Shown: positions 45,597 to 57,129 of the stretch, one piece after another
Numbering within the stretch: position 1 is the stretch's first letter
Layout of the letters: every line of letters starts with the position of its first letter
Origin: Symsagittifera roscoffensis
Lineage: Eukaryota; Xenacoelomorpha; Acoela; Convolutidae
NCBI RefSeq assembly: GCF_963678635.1
Contig: NC_087068.1
Location: forward strand, 56,142,467 to 56,206,466
Direction of reading: 5' to 3'
Length of the DNA: 64,000 nt
Program-made: the position numbers and the translations under genes
The notes under the pieces: generated by a model
Seen by the model: the letters and a program-made list of their open reading frames with translations, nothing else
Told to the model about the DNA's origin: nothing
Database searches by the model: none

Positions 45597-45766
45597 CTAA
45601 ATTTATCCTTCATTCCCTTCAAATCTTCCTCCGCCTTTTTCCTCTCTTCCTCTTTTTTCGCCAACTCGACCTCCAGTGACCCAACAGCCGACTGCAGCTT
45701 ACTACACTTCTCTTTTTTTTCAGTCCCCCTAACCCCTCTCGTCGTTAAGTTACATAATTCAATAGT
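45597..45766 (-). CDS. BTB/coiled-coil protein, coiled-coil exon
   Basis: The frame ends KGMKDKF plus two bases before a strong AG|GTAAGA donor, and joins in phase 2 to the next exon (split Ser codon). It encodes a coiled coil: CSKLQSAVGSLEVELAKKEE and ERKKAEEDLKGMKDKF. The 5' boundary is uncertain. A phase-0 start after AAATTTAG at 45767 keeps the frame open, but the upstream donor at 45901 is phase 2, which fits instead a start after GGGGTTAG at about 45727. Either choice keeps the coiled coil. Confidence 0.68.
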
Positions 45767-45901
45767 CTAAATTTATTTATACCTCAATTGCAATAAAAAG
45801 CACAAAAAAATTGTTCGCATGGGGATGATTTGCAGTTCAAAAAAAAGAGTAAATCTGATATCATGGTAAAAATCAAAAATGGTCGGGACTGAAAAGGAGA
45901 C

Positions 45902-46069
45902 CTTGAATTGTCTTTTTCTGCCTCTATTGCCTCCTCTAACTCCACCCGGGGCTTCTGAGTGTCGGGGTCGAAGTACTCGGCAACATTGTTTTTGGCGGGA
46001 GTAGCATCAGATGGTTCGCCGCCCCTAGAACGAGTTTCGACAGTGGTGAATTTAGTTTTGAAAATTGTC
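45902..46069 (-). CDS. BTB/coiled-coil protein, second exon
   Basis: Begins after TTTAAATAG with one base that completes a Glu codon from exon 1, then TIFKTKFTTVETRSRGGEPS, then FDPDTQKPRVELEEAIEAEK. It looks disordered then helical. The 3' boundary is taken at AG|GTCTCC, a weak donor, so the end may differ. No domain is recognised. Confidence 0.58.
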
Positions 46070-46839
46070 CTATTTAAAAATACTCTCATTTTTCCAGCCC
46101 TCAAACAAAAAAAAATTCAAAGCTGTCATTATATTATCGAATGCCAGCAAGCTGAAATTATTAACTTTTATAGTTTTACTATCTTTATTCTAATAAATGA
46201 AAAAATTATGTGTGTATAATTAAGTGTGTCTTAAGAGTGTTTAGTACAAAACTTATTTATCTTTATGTATTAATTAATCATTAAACGTAAGAGAAAACAC
46301 AAAAATCCTTCTATTTTTTTGATGCGCCCACAATCTATTTTTGAAAATAAAATTTGTTTATGTAAAAATTTTTATACTTGGCAAAAAATTTTATACTTGG
46401 CAAAAGATTACCAAACTCGTTGTGATCCAGTATATACAGTTCTCTGAATATTTGCAGGTAGTTTTTCAATTGTTTTCATTCAAAACACAAAAAATTTTTC
46501 TAAACTACTTGTCCCAAGAAACGAGCTTGTTGAATAGTGTTCCTATTCTGCTGACGAGCAATTTCTCCCTTCGATTAACTTAAACTCTCTGTGTTTTCAA
46601 CTATCTAGTTCGACTAACATCATTGTTTGTAAAATAGATTTCAGCACTTGATATGCTTTTGTTCAATCTGTCACCTGTATGTGTTTTTTGAACACTTTAC
46701 TGAGCAATTAGTTCAATTCATATACATGTAACTCCTCAACTGAGCAAAGTTTGAGTCGAGTAAGTTTGTTTTTGATCCAAAGTTATGCCCAATTATTTTT
46801 ATTTTTTTCTGTCTTTAAATTTTATGATCTCTTAGTACT

Positions 46840-47180
46840 AAATTGATATCACTCGATGCTTGCCAGAATTTCACATATTTTGACCTCAGTTTATTAAGGT
46901 CAGTTCATTTTCATTTAACCAATTAGACACATCATCAAATTCTGTATTCATGTGTTCTAAATTAGGGGAAAATTGGCGATGCTAGGTTGTATCGTCAGCG
47001 AACATTATGACTTTACTGTTTCGACATACATTGGGGAAGTCACTAATATACAAAATGAATAAAATTGGTCCCGAAACCGACTCCCGTCGATCTCCCCGGT
47101 TAATCAATTCTGTTTCGGACTATTTTTTTTCACCATCACAAGTTGATTTCCTTCTGTCAAATAGGATTTCAAAAATTCTA
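46840..47180 (-). pseudogene. LINE reverse transcriptase relic
   Basis: On the minus strand a frame reads SVSGPILFILYISDFPNVC and then SKVIMFADDTT, matching the GP-x-LF-x-x-YI-x-D and FADDT motifs of Jockey/CR1-type LINE RTs. Further on, FDDVSNWLNENELTLIN matches the conserved W-L-x-x-N-x-L-x-L-N segment. A stop and frame changes interrupt it. It lies in intron 1 of the BTB gene. Confidence 0.75.
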
Positions 47181-47334
47181 ATACTTGTCTTCTCAGCTCG
47201 TATTTATACTGTTTGGGACTTTAAGTTTAAGTTTTTGATTTTAGAACTGATAGCGAAGTGAAAACTTTTCAAATGTTTTTCTTGGCTTTTCAATTATTTA
47301 ATTTTTGCTTTTTAATTAGTTTTTCAGTGCTAAT

Positions 47335-47770
47335 CAGGGGCGGATTTAGGGGGGGGGGGGGGCGGACGCCCCTCCCTCAGGGATTCGACCCCCTCCCGAC
47401 CCAAAGGGTCCCCCCTTTGATACTTTTTCAGAAATCCGTTTTTGGCCGACCGACCCTAAAATTTTTCTAAAGGCGCCTTCGGCGCCAATATATACTAACT
47501 TTGAGGGGGTGCGCGCGCCAAAAAAAACGCGAAAAAAACGCAAAGTTTTTCAAAAAGTGCCCAAAAACGGTTTTTCAAAAAGTGCCCAAAAACGGCCCAA
47601 AAGTGCCCAAAAAGTGCCCAAAAGTGCCCAAAAAATAGGGGCAAAACAGTGCTTTGGGAGAGCTCGAAAAATCGATTTGGTCGACCTAAAAAAAAAAAAA
47701 AGGTCGTCAAAATTTTGGAAAATTTTTTGAAAATCCGCCCCCCCTCGAGAAAATCCTAGATCCGCCCCTG
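47335..47770 (+). mobile_element. CAGGGGCGGA hAT-type MITE with perfect 8-bp TSD
   Basis: Ends CAGGGGCGGATTTAGGG and CTAGATCCGCCCCTG are inverted repeats. GTGCTAAT flanks both sides (47327-47334 and 47771-47778). The body includes a run of about four CCCAAAAA-type repeats (GTGCCCAAAA). A CAGGG-type end plus 8-bp TSD is typical of hAT elements. It sits in intron 1 of the BTB gene. Confidence 0.9.
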
Positions 47771-48335
47771 GTGCTAATCACTTAGTTTTTGCTTGGTAAC
47801 GTTGCGTTTTGCTAAATTATTTAAAAAAAGCTCAACTATTTTTGCACAATTTTTTTGAAATCTTTACTGCTAATACTTAATGAACATTTTTTAATGAATA
47901 TATTTTTTTGATGAACAAAAAGTGACAAACTTGAACGGATTTTTATCGTAATAGAGGTGATATAATAGGGCTGCCCAAATTGTAGATAGATTCCTGATGA
48001 AAAATTTTGGGATTGTTTCTTTTCGAGAACCCGGCCTAGTTTTTTTGCGGTTTTGAAGTTTTCCAAAAAACGATATTCAAATAAACACAGAAGTATCTAA
48101 GCACTGAAAGAAAAATAATGCAATTTTCCTCAAATATACTATAAAAAAGTGTGAAAAATGTTTTTCTTTTCAGCAGCCGATTTAAAGAAAAGGTGGAAAA
48201 AAATATGGGACAGTTCAAAAATCTTAATTATGATCAAATGGATTTTTTCACGAGAATGGCTCATAAGAAAAAAAAAATTTAAAACGAAAGCAAGTGAAAA
48301 TTAATTGAGTAAATGACGGCAAAAAGCAGGCTTAC

Positions 48336-48514
48336 TCTTTTTTGAGGTGGTCTCCCTCATCCTCCTCCAATGACTTGTTCTGGTGGCCTTCTGACCCCCC
48401 TGCCCCGGCCCCTGCCCCTGCCCCTGACCAGGAGTTAATGATGTGTGCCCTGGTTGCCATCTTATGCAGTCGGGCACTCCTCTCGTCCAGATCCGACTTA
48501 GTCGAAGAAGACAT
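48336..48514 (-). CDS. BTB/coiled-coil protein, first coding exon
   Basis: The first ATG in the open frame is at 48514-48512; the donor GTAAGC is at 48335, phase 2. It encodes 59 residues: MSSSTKSDLDERSARLHKM, IINSWSGAGAGAGAGG (a low-complexity Gly-Ala run) and LEEDEGDHLKK. Upstream sequence has no in-frame ATG before the frame closes. There is no signal peptide or membrane segment, so the protein is probably cytosolic or nuclear. This is an inferred start. Confidence 0.7.
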
Positions 48515-49639
48515 CACTATTTTCCTTATAGTATTGTTTAAAGGTAAAGTATTCAACGTAGTATTAAAGTATTTATGTATATATTTTTAAATTATATGCA
48601 AATTATTCCCTTAATTCTTGACGAGAATGAATATATTTATGACGAGAAAAAAAATGAAAAAATTGAGTATATTTATAATTTTGAAAATATCTGACAGCGA
48701 ATCATATAATTGTTCTTTATAATGCTAGAAAACGAATTTGAGTTACAGAAGTTGCAATAAATCTGATGAGCAGTAACTAATTTTTGTTTTCTTTTCTACT
48801 TGAAAAAGAAACTTTAAACTTAGAGAGCTCAAATTACACACTACAGATAAATGATTTTTTGCTTAAATGTACTGTTCTAAACCACCAGGCATGCAGTGAC
48901 AAAAGGTTAAAACAATTTTGACCGACTCGATCTCGATTTTAATTGATGACGCCAAATTTCCTACGCTCAAAACATTCGATCACTTAGTTCAAATATATGT
49001 TGTGTACTTTGCTTTGCAGAAGATGAGAACATGACCTTTATTCTGTTCAATTTAACTATGGCCGAATTAATTTAACTATGGGCAAATTACAAAGCAGTTT
49101 TGACAGAAAAATTACTAGAAAAAAAATGGCAGAAAAAATTTTAAATTTTTTTTCGAAACTTTCAAGTTTTTTCCAGATGCTTTTCGAATTTTGAAGTTTT
49201 TGATTCCAAAAAAAGTGCTGACCAAAAGTTAACGGTACTTGAGTAAAACAAAGTTTTCACGGCTTGAATTAGTCATAATTTTTTTAAGCCTGCAGGAGTA
49301 CCTAATTAACTTGAATTTATGCCAAAAATCAGAAATTTAAAACTGGCTTTTCTGTCCACCACTGAAAATTTATCTACAAATTTTTTCAATGTTGTTAGAA
49401 TCAAAATTGAAAGGTGTTTAATATGTTATATCTCCACCCTTTCGAACGACTATTGTAGTACCTGGTTTCGAGATGAAAACAAAGAAAAAGAAAAAAAAAC
49501 AAAAAGAAACTATTCAGCTAAAGTGAATTCTGAAGCTTCCCTAGAGGTTCCTCATGAAAATAAAAAGGATTAAATGAGTCGCGTAGTACACACATATTTT
49601 GCCTTAAACTTTTAAAGATTTCAAAAATCAACAGCTCCA

Positions 49640-49870
49640 AGCTCTTTAGATTGGACTGAAGACTTGGAGTAGAATTTTTTTTTGTTTAGAAGCACAGTTA
49701 TAAATCATTGGCGAAACAGTAAACTTAAAAAAAAAATACCGCATATGGTAAATCGTTCATGAAAAACAAAAAAATAAGAGCCGAAACACTGATATTTTTC
49801 GAGATTCACCGAATGATTTTTCTGCATTAACAAAGTATGATTAATTTTATTGCAATTAATGTGCTATTAA
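49640..49870 (-). pseudogene. LINE relic, short
   Basis: Minus-strand sequence contains KINHTLLMQKN, matching the segment at 51690-52060 (KINFILLMQKI) at the same relative place. Flanking blocks such as GAGTCGCGTAGTA are also shared between the two regions, so both derive from one LINE family. Confidence 0.5.
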
Positions 49871-51689
49871 ATTTTGCTAACAATGCTGGATAGTCTAAAC
49901 CACAATATTAGAGTTTTTTCTAGTTTTCTTGGACAAACCCTTTTGTTCACAGCCCTGTTACAAAAACATTGGAATTTTTTTGTTGCAATTCTGATTAATT
50001 TTGAGGAGATTAAGTGAAAAGAAAATCAATCATGCATATTGTGGGCCTAATAAAAAGTAAATAAAAATTAGCTTTTTTGTCCCAGGCCCAAAATAAATTA
50101 CAATCTTATGTATTCTCTGTCACTATTTTGTATTATTTTGTTGAATGCAATTGGCTTCGGAGTCAGTTATGGGCCAGGTTGAATCGCTGCATTTTCTGCT
50201 CCTCAATAAAAAACTGCGTCCTAAATTTTTCAATCTGAACAAGTTCGAACTTACACAAAAAAAAACTTCACAGATGAAATAACTTTCAACAATTTAGATA
50301 ATAATTGATATCATTTAGAGCTTCTTTGAAAAAAATTATCAAAAACAACCAATAAAAATAATTTTTTCGTTAACAGGCTTTCAGAAAACATCCAGGTAAT
50401 ATCTCAACGTGTGTTCAAATTCAGTATCACAATTAAAAGCTGCCAGAAAAATAATGTCACCCAATGTTATTCTAGAATCGCAATCATCAGCCTTATAGGT
50501 TTGTATAACTTTTACGGCAATTTAAATCCTGCGAAATTGATAGGCACACAAGTTTTGAACGAAATAGAGGTTCTTGTGTTTTTTTTCAACAGATAAGCAG
50601 TAATAAAAATGACACTTTCATTGACAAGTTCAGTCAGGTAAATTTCAAGCGATAAAATTAACTGTGCCGTTTGTTCCGTTTTCTCTACTTTTATTTGAGA
50701 ATCATGGTTAAAAATTAAATCTATGATGAGTGAAATTGCTTGTTTTCAGAAAATATCCGAAAAACTCGTATGAACATGTTTTTTACAGTTAAAATATATA
50801 TTGGCATAATTCTTTGAAAGCATGCTAAATTTATCGTTTATAATCATTCACGCAAAATCAATAATCTCTCCCGAAATTCAACTTGAGCTTTTCAAAAGTG
50901 ATCAAAAGTTCAGTCTACAAGTGTCAAACAAACACAAAAGAGTGAGGGTGCTCGTATTCAATGGGTTGTAACTTCTGTTGAACACGGCCCACACTTTTGT
51001 CGGAATATGCTTCTCTATAGCAGTCTCATCCAAGAATTTGACGTCCTCCCTGTTTCCTTTTGCTCTGAATCAAGCTCGATAGCACAAACTTGTTCTGTCC
51101 AGTTCTCTTTTTTTTTGGCGAATTGAACTTGAAGTGGTCACTTAAAATTTCTGGGATGCTGTATGCTTTTTAGAATGGGACGTCGTATCGGCTAAGTATG
51201 ATATTAGATAGCATCAGCAATTTCTTCAATTTAATGACACATGATAACAGGAACATTTTAAAAATTAATCAGTGTTTTTTTTATTTTCTCGTGCTGCTAA
51301 ATTTTTTTTTCAAAAATGAACTGGCGGAACGATTCTAGTTTTCTCTTTTCAATCTATGCCGAGGTACTGCACTCTGGCGCATGAAAATATGATGAAACAA
51401 TCAGGCTTAGGTAAAACTTCAGTTTCTATGTGTAAAACAGAAGACGGTATCAGGCGTGCCGACAAAAACTAGCTACAAGTTTTCGAAATTTAAATAGAGC
51501 TATGGTGTTGCTACCCATTGTTTCAAAAAAATGAATAGACCAGGATTCTTCACATTATTTTGATGTTTTAGAGGAGTCCCATGAAAATGCAAAGGAAAAT
51601 CATTATCTGAGTCGCGTAGTATAGGTAACGATGTTTGGCGTTAAACTGTTATTGATTTGCAAAACTCAACAACTTTAACCTCTTTAGAA

Positions 51690-52060
51690 AGACTATTCCG
51701 AATAGAATTTTTTTCGATCAAAAGCACATTTTGGAATCATTGGCAAAACCGTAAGCCTCCGAAAAAACACAACACGCTGTAAGTTATTAATGGAAAACAA
51801 AAACAAAAGAGAACAAAATATTGATCCTTGCGAAACTATGCTTGTTAAAAGAAAGGCATCTGCCTGGAAAACGCACATTTTATTGCAGCGATTGCGATCT
51901 TTGAGTTAATTAGTCAGCCAAGACTTTCATGATAGTTTTGTCTAGGTTCAGCGAAAGGATTTTCTGCATTAACAAAATGAAATTAATTTTATCGAAGGTT
52001 TTTGAGAAATTGACATAAACTAGAGTAGTGTCGACTAAATGTCAAATAATAAAATGAAAA
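51690..52060 (-). pseudogene. LINE reverse transcriptase relic
   Basis: On the minus strand TTLVYVNFSKTFDKIN matches RT motif A (usually Y-L/V-D-F-S-K-A-F-D-K-V-N), and after decay SIVSQGSIFCSLLFLFSINN matches motif B (PQGS-x-LGPLLF-x-x-YIND). The catalytic Asp of motif A is Asn here, so this copy is inactive. Confidence 0.72.
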
Positions 52061-53036
52061 TCGTCTTAGCTGACTCTTTAAACAACAGTAGAGCAAACGG
52101 TCTGATTTTTTTTTGCTTTCCTGGCTTTCAGATTAAGACCTTCATCTAAATTTTGCTCAAATGAAAACAAACTGAGCGTTAAATATTTTGAAGAAAAATG
52201 AAAGTAAATGGCAAAAGGAGTTGAACTTATACACCGGTCATCGACCATCTTGTTGGTTTTGCCATAACAATTTGGTTTGAACTGATTGGATGAAAAAAAC
52301 TCCTGGAAATCCGCAAAACTACTAAGACAAAAACCCAATCAGGTGTCAGTTCTGATATATTTTTTCAGTAAACAGCTAATTTTTTTTATATTGCTGGATG
52401 GTCTTATCAATTTGAATTGTTAACAGGTTCTTCCGGACACATGCCAACGAGTATACTCTCAAACCTGGACCAAACCAAGTAACGAAGATGCTGTACTGTA
52501 GTACTGAAATAAACTTGCTGAGATAAATAATTGTAAAAAAATCAACGAAACCTTGCTCGTTTTTGTTGTCACTTGTGCAGCTTTTTCAGTCAAATTGCGG
52601 CAGAATAAAATTACCAGCTGAAAACAAAGTTGTTAGACAATTTTAACGTTTAAAGAGATTGATCATGAAAATCAATTGTAGTTGAGTGTTTTTTTTTACT
52701 ATACTGAGATGCGGGCATACACTTTTCCATAAATTATAAATACGAATGTAGTGGTGGTCATGCCGCTACATTTTCCACTATTTTGCCTATTGATTGTACG
52801 CACCGGGACAACGCCAACATGACTTGGCGGCTTGGGCATTGGCCTTGCTTTGACCCACGAATATAGGTGCTTCACATAACAGTGATTGATCCTTGACTTT
52901 CAAACCGTGCACCGATAGGAGCAGAGCGGTCACTTTAGCACCTCATCACCTGTGCTAGTGTCTCGGTTTGATGCGACCGATTGTCGACTCAGTTGCGGTT
53001 CTGAGACGTCGGTCGGTTCTGATGCGCTGATCAGTT

Positions 53037-54104
53037 TCACATGCGGGTTTCACTTTTGCATGTGCTTTGTCCAACCGCTGACATAGACATAAGTCTTGTT
53101 ACAGTCGGACAGAGGGCAGTCGAATTTACCCTTTTTGGACCCCCGTTGCTGGGCTGCTGGGGGATCTCTACTGTTCTTTCAACTCCTTTAATAGTTACAG
53201 TTCTCTCAATTCCTTTATCAGTTACAGTTCTTAAAATTCCTTTATCAGTTTCAATTTCACTGGCGGAGGTCTGGACCGAGGGTTCTGAATGACTATCTCT
53301 GAGATACCTGTACATCTCATTTTTGCTATGAAACTTTCTACCACAGTTTTCATTAGCACATTGAACTGTTTGCGACCTTTTACCGACAGCACTTGCTTTA
53401 AAATCCCCACCGTTTGTGAACTTAGGTTTAGTTGTCGGATTGTGCAGCCAGTTATCCTGTTCACAATTTGTCTTGAGCCCATGGTTGTCAAGATCAGCTC
53501 TAAGCTGCCGAATCCAATCTTTTTGCCAATTTTTAGCGCTTTCAAGTAGATCATTCAAGCTATCGACCCCGATGTTTTTAAAGGAAGCATACAGTTGAAC
53601 CCTTCTCCTGCATAACTTATCCGCGACTGGCGTTGTTTTCACTTTTTCATTCAATTCCTTTAGTTTCATTTCATTTCTAGTTTCTAGCCTGAGACACATT
53701 CTTTTAGCGCGGTGTAAAACCGCTTCTAATCTACCAAGATCTGTGCATCTGATGACAAGGGTCTCTATGCCGTATAGCAGGACAGGTTTTAGGAATGTCT
53801 CAATGAGGTACTCAAAGTGATTAAATTGTTCTACCTGTTCACTGAGTACATTGATAGGAACTATAGTTTTGTCTAGGGTGTTAACTACAAAACTTTTAGT
53901 TTTCTCGACAGAAATTTCTAATTGAGCCAATCCAAAAGAATTTGCTATCTCATTCAGCGACTTGGTAGCAATTTGCTGGTTGTCAGAGATCAAAGCTAGA
54001 TCATCACCGTACGCAAAGTTTCTTTTCTCTCCACTAGTCTTACATAGGAGAAAGTCAAAAAGGATGATAAACAACAGTGGGCCTAAAACGCACCCTTGCC
54101 TCAC
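53037..54104 (-). pseudogene. LINE ORF2, RT palm, thumb and C-terminal finger
   Basis: A 355-codon open frame starts at the QGC-x-LGPLLF motif (RQGCVLGPLLFIILFDFL) and has the active site FAYGDDLAL at about 53990-54020. It continues through a typical C-terminal region (VLHRAKRMCLRLETRNEMKL). It ends with a Cys/His cluster, CANENCGRKFHSKNE then LRDSH, and a short threefold repeat of D/IKG(I/V)xRTV. The YGDD form differs from the YADD usual in LINEs. The finger resembles C2H2 but one His is Tyr. It is frameshifted relative to the upstream RT part, so as it stands it is not a full protein. Confidence 0.82.
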
Positions 54105-54526
54105 CCCCGGTTCACTACAAAGGTGTTATCCTTATCACGCTTGCCGATGGCTTTGGCGTAGAGCGCTTCAATCAAACGGATGATATATCCTGGGATTCGA
54201 AAATCCCTTAGGGCGATAAACAGCACCCTCCGGTCAATTGAATGAAAAGCCTTCTTCAGGTCGATGAAAGTCATATGAAGATGTTGATGGTTTTCAATCC
54301 TTCTTTGCAGCAAACATCTAATTACCAATATAGCTTTGCCCGTTGACTTGTGGCTTCGGAACCCAAATTGATAAAGTGAGATCTTGGGCAGCTCCTTATT
54401 CACCCTATTTGCAATCACCTTTGCGAACACTTTGCCATTTTGGTCAAAAAGGAAAATGCTCCAGTAAGTGTTCGGTTCTGCTCTGCTCCTTTCTCGAACA
54501 GATTGAGTACTACTGCGTATCTCCAA
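54101..54526 (-). pseudogene. LINE ORF2, RT fingers and motif A
   Basis: The frame contains KVFAKVIANRVNKELP, YQFGFRSHKSTGKAI, HMTFIDLKKAFHSIDRRVLF and RLIEALYAKAIG, matching RT motifs 0 to A. FIDLKKAF is motif A with the catalytic Asp intact. It meets the next open frame with a -1 shift at a G-run (about 54104-54109). Confidence 0.82.
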
Positions 54527-54552
54527 AATTGCGGAGTTTTCCCTGGATCAAG

Positions 54553-54999
54553 TCAGATATCAGTAAAAACCCTTGTGAGGGGCTTGAGAATTTTCTTCTC
54601 GAGCATCTTAAGAAGGTCACTGGTGATCTGACTCTCACCGGGAACCTTCCCCGTGTTGATTTCTTTCAAGGCTTGTAGTACCTCTGCTCCTTTACGAGGT
54701 CCACTATCCGCACCTGGAAGTAACCTTTCAACAAACTTTTCACTCACCTTTCATTTCGTAAACAGATTCTCGTAATGCTTTTGAAGCCTCACATTACTGA
54801 CTTCACCTTTGTTCCTTCTCTCCAACCAAATCAGGCGAACACACCTAAGAGTCTCTGTCAACACCTTAAACGCTTCTTGCGTTTGTCCGAGGACGTGCTG
54901 GTCTTGAAATCCTTGCAGGCCGCTCTCCAACATCTCATTTTGGGCAAACTTCCTCAACTTGTTGCACTTCAAGTTTAGCCTTTTTCTTGCTGCAACCAA
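54553..54999 (-). pseudogene. LINE ORF2, segment between endonuclease and RT
   Basis: Two abutting open frames. The one at 54553-54747 has ALKEINTGKVPGESQITSDL, matching the N-x-GKAPG-x-D-x-I-x-x-E-x-LK motif of LINE RTs. The one at 54751-54999 is a basic linker (ARKRLNLKCNKLRKFAQNEM). A stop/frame change separates them. Confidence 0.72.
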
Positions 55000-55023
55000 T
55001 TCGTCAGTTCTGTTGTTCAGAAC

Positions 55024-55353
55024 TTAACAGTGTACACCTCTCCTTTCTTTAACTACCAAACCTTGTTCAGTATTTAAATGCTCAAAGAATGTACCCTCTT
55101 TTTCCTCAGTTTCCGGAACCAGTAACCTGGCATGGACATTGCACACCAACTCCTTAAGAGTCCTATTGAAGCTCGCAATGGAGTCAGTGTGGGACAAGCG
55201 GTTATCTGATGTTAGGAACGAGCGACCTTGGGCCGATTTCAGACAGGTAATTATTTTGGACCGTAATCCAGGAGACTTCCTTTTCGTGCTCTTTCTGAGA
55301 ACGCTTTCACCATCAGAGGCCTTTTTGCCTGGTTGTTTTGGAGGTAAGATCAC
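55024..55353 (-). pseudogene. LINE ORF2 linker remnant
   Basis: A 109-codon frame lying between the endonuclease and RT portions, with no motif of its own. It is called from position only. Confidence 0.45.
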
Positions 55354-55572
55354 ACCTACAAGTTTAGCATGAACTGAGCGATGCCCGGTACTACCTCCCT
55401 AGTTGGCTCTATCATCTTTCCGGACTGTGTTCCGATATAATCAATAACTGCACCTGAGCCTCTGGGGTGACGCCACGTTATAGGCCTACTTAAAAATTTC
55501 TTGAATAACGTTTTCATGATTTTCTAATCGTTTGTCGAACAAAACTCCAGCAGATTCTCACCGTTTGAGTTT

Positions 55573-56106
55573 GTTCTTGATCGGCAGACCAGGCACCAGC
55601 TAGTGTTCTCAATTAGGCCAATTGCTCCTTACTGATTCTCGCATTCAAATCATCGAACATCAGAATATGAGATCCAACTTTACGGCTGGGGATGCCGTCT
55701 TTCATTACTCTGAAGAGATCATCTTAGAAGCAATCAACCCGCATTTCATCTTTCTCGTCATCAGGGTTAGTGGGACTGTAACAAACGACTATTTCAAACG
55801 TCCCACTTTTGATGCGACTTCTCAACAAGGCTACCATAACTCGATCACTTTGGCATCTATGCCTGGTTAGTTTCATTTTCAACGAAATGAAATTGAGAGC
55901 AACCCCGTTTCTTCCTTTTCTCTCGGGTTCGCTCGCGCACACGGTAGTGTAGTTTCTACCAGGATCAGAGACTCCGTCGCTATTCAATCGAGTCTCGCGT
56001 AATCCCAGGGCATCAAAATTTTAACATACGTGTAGTTTCTACCAAGATCAGAGACTTCGTCGCAATTCAAGCGATTCTCGCATAATCCCAGGGCATCAAA
56101 ATTTAA
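55573..56106 (-). pseudogene. LINE APE-type endonuclease remnant with internal duplication
   Basis: The frame begins DALGLRETRLNSDGVSD (about 56014), then GRNGVALNFISLKMKL, then VVCYSPTNPDDEKDE, and, after a break, HILMFDDLNARISKEQ. These match the APE endonuclease motifs L-x-E-T-R, GVA-x-x, Y-x-PT/H-x-DD and G-D-F-N-A-R. A second diverged copy of the first ~80 bp lies immediately upstream (56030-56106). In the last motif G-D-F-N-A appears as D-D-L-N-A, so the site is mutated. Confidence 0.75.
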
Positions 56107-56526
56107 ACGTAGAAGTAATAAAAATTTTAATACTCGAGGACGCATTTTTTTCTGATCAAAGTTTCCAGGTCTCTCAATTTCAATTACTTTTGATTATTTT
56201 TATCGATTCTACTGATATTAGATATTTCATGATCCATGTTGACCATTTTTTAAATTATTTTTGGGTCAACTATAGCCTCCTTAATTTCATCTAGTTTAAT
56301 TTGAAATAGACTTTTACCATGTCTGTGCTGTACCTGGAGGAAATGGGATGGCTCGTTGTCAAAATATCAGGTGATTTTTTAGGTCGTCCTATTTTTGTCC
56401 ACAACATCAATTTTTCCCCATCAAAATCCAATTTTCCTAAATTTATTCTACAAGTTAAATGCTTGAACTCTCTATAACTTTGTTTTGCCAATGGATCATT
56501 GTTGCTATATTGCTTCACTTAACAGG

Positions 56527-56726
56527 NNNNNNNNNNNNNNNNNNNNNNNNNNNNNNNNNNNNNNNNNNNNNNNNNNNNNNNNNNNNNNNNNNNNNNNNNN
56601 NNNNNNNNNNNNNNNNNNNNNNNNNNNNNNNNNNNNNNNNNNNNNNNNNNNNNNNNNNNNNNNNNNNNNNNNNNNNNNNNNNNNNNNNNNNNNNNNNNNN
56701 NNNNNNNNNNNNNNNNNNNNNNNNNN
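56527..56726. other. Assembly gap (200 N)
   Basis: Exactly 200 unknown bases. The right flank has tandem TTTATTGTTCTGCTCTTTAT repeats, a likely cause of the gap. Missing 3' exons of DNAJC3 or the 5' end of the LINE could be here. Confidence 0.99.
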
Positions 56727-57129
56727 CTTTATTGTTCTGCTCTTTATTTAACACATTTTGCTTTTTATTGTTTTGCTCTTTATTTAACCAACACATTGCT
56801 CTTTTTTTAACACATGGGGTCATAACAATATTTTCAAATCCCCATGAAATTTTGAAAAAAAAATCCCCCCTAAATGTACGGGAAATTTAGGTAGTTATGT
56901 TCAAGTCATACAAAGTCAATTTTGAAAAAGAGAAGGAATTGCACTTTGCATACCCAAGCAAAAGTATGACCAATAACGCTTCTGGGAAAAACTGAATTAT
57001 GAATCTATATAGTTGCTAAGTGATGCAAGCCAATTATGACGCATTAGCATTACCAGTCAGTTTGAAAACATGCCTCAATTTATAGAGCAGACGCAATTTA
57101 CCTAGTATCCAAGAAAGTTCATTAAAACA

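Larger units (their letters stand above)
48515..53036. other. Gene-poor region upstream of the BTB gene
   Basis: This should hold the promoter and 5' UTR of the BTB gene near 48.5-48.7 kb, but I see no TATA-like or other motif distinctive enough to call. The remainder has LINE relics (listed separately) and AT-rich sequence. Confidence 0.4.

Noticed and set aside
47346-47730. Overlapping long open frames on both strands around 47.3-47.7 kb
   Set aside because: These arise from the GC-skewed, internally repetitive body of the CAGGGGCGGA element.
5512-48514. The BTB exons and ankyrin exons as one gene
   Set aside because: The BTB transcript has a stop in the exon at 30184 (and 26267), and the donor at 33463 is out of phase with the first ankyrin exon seen.
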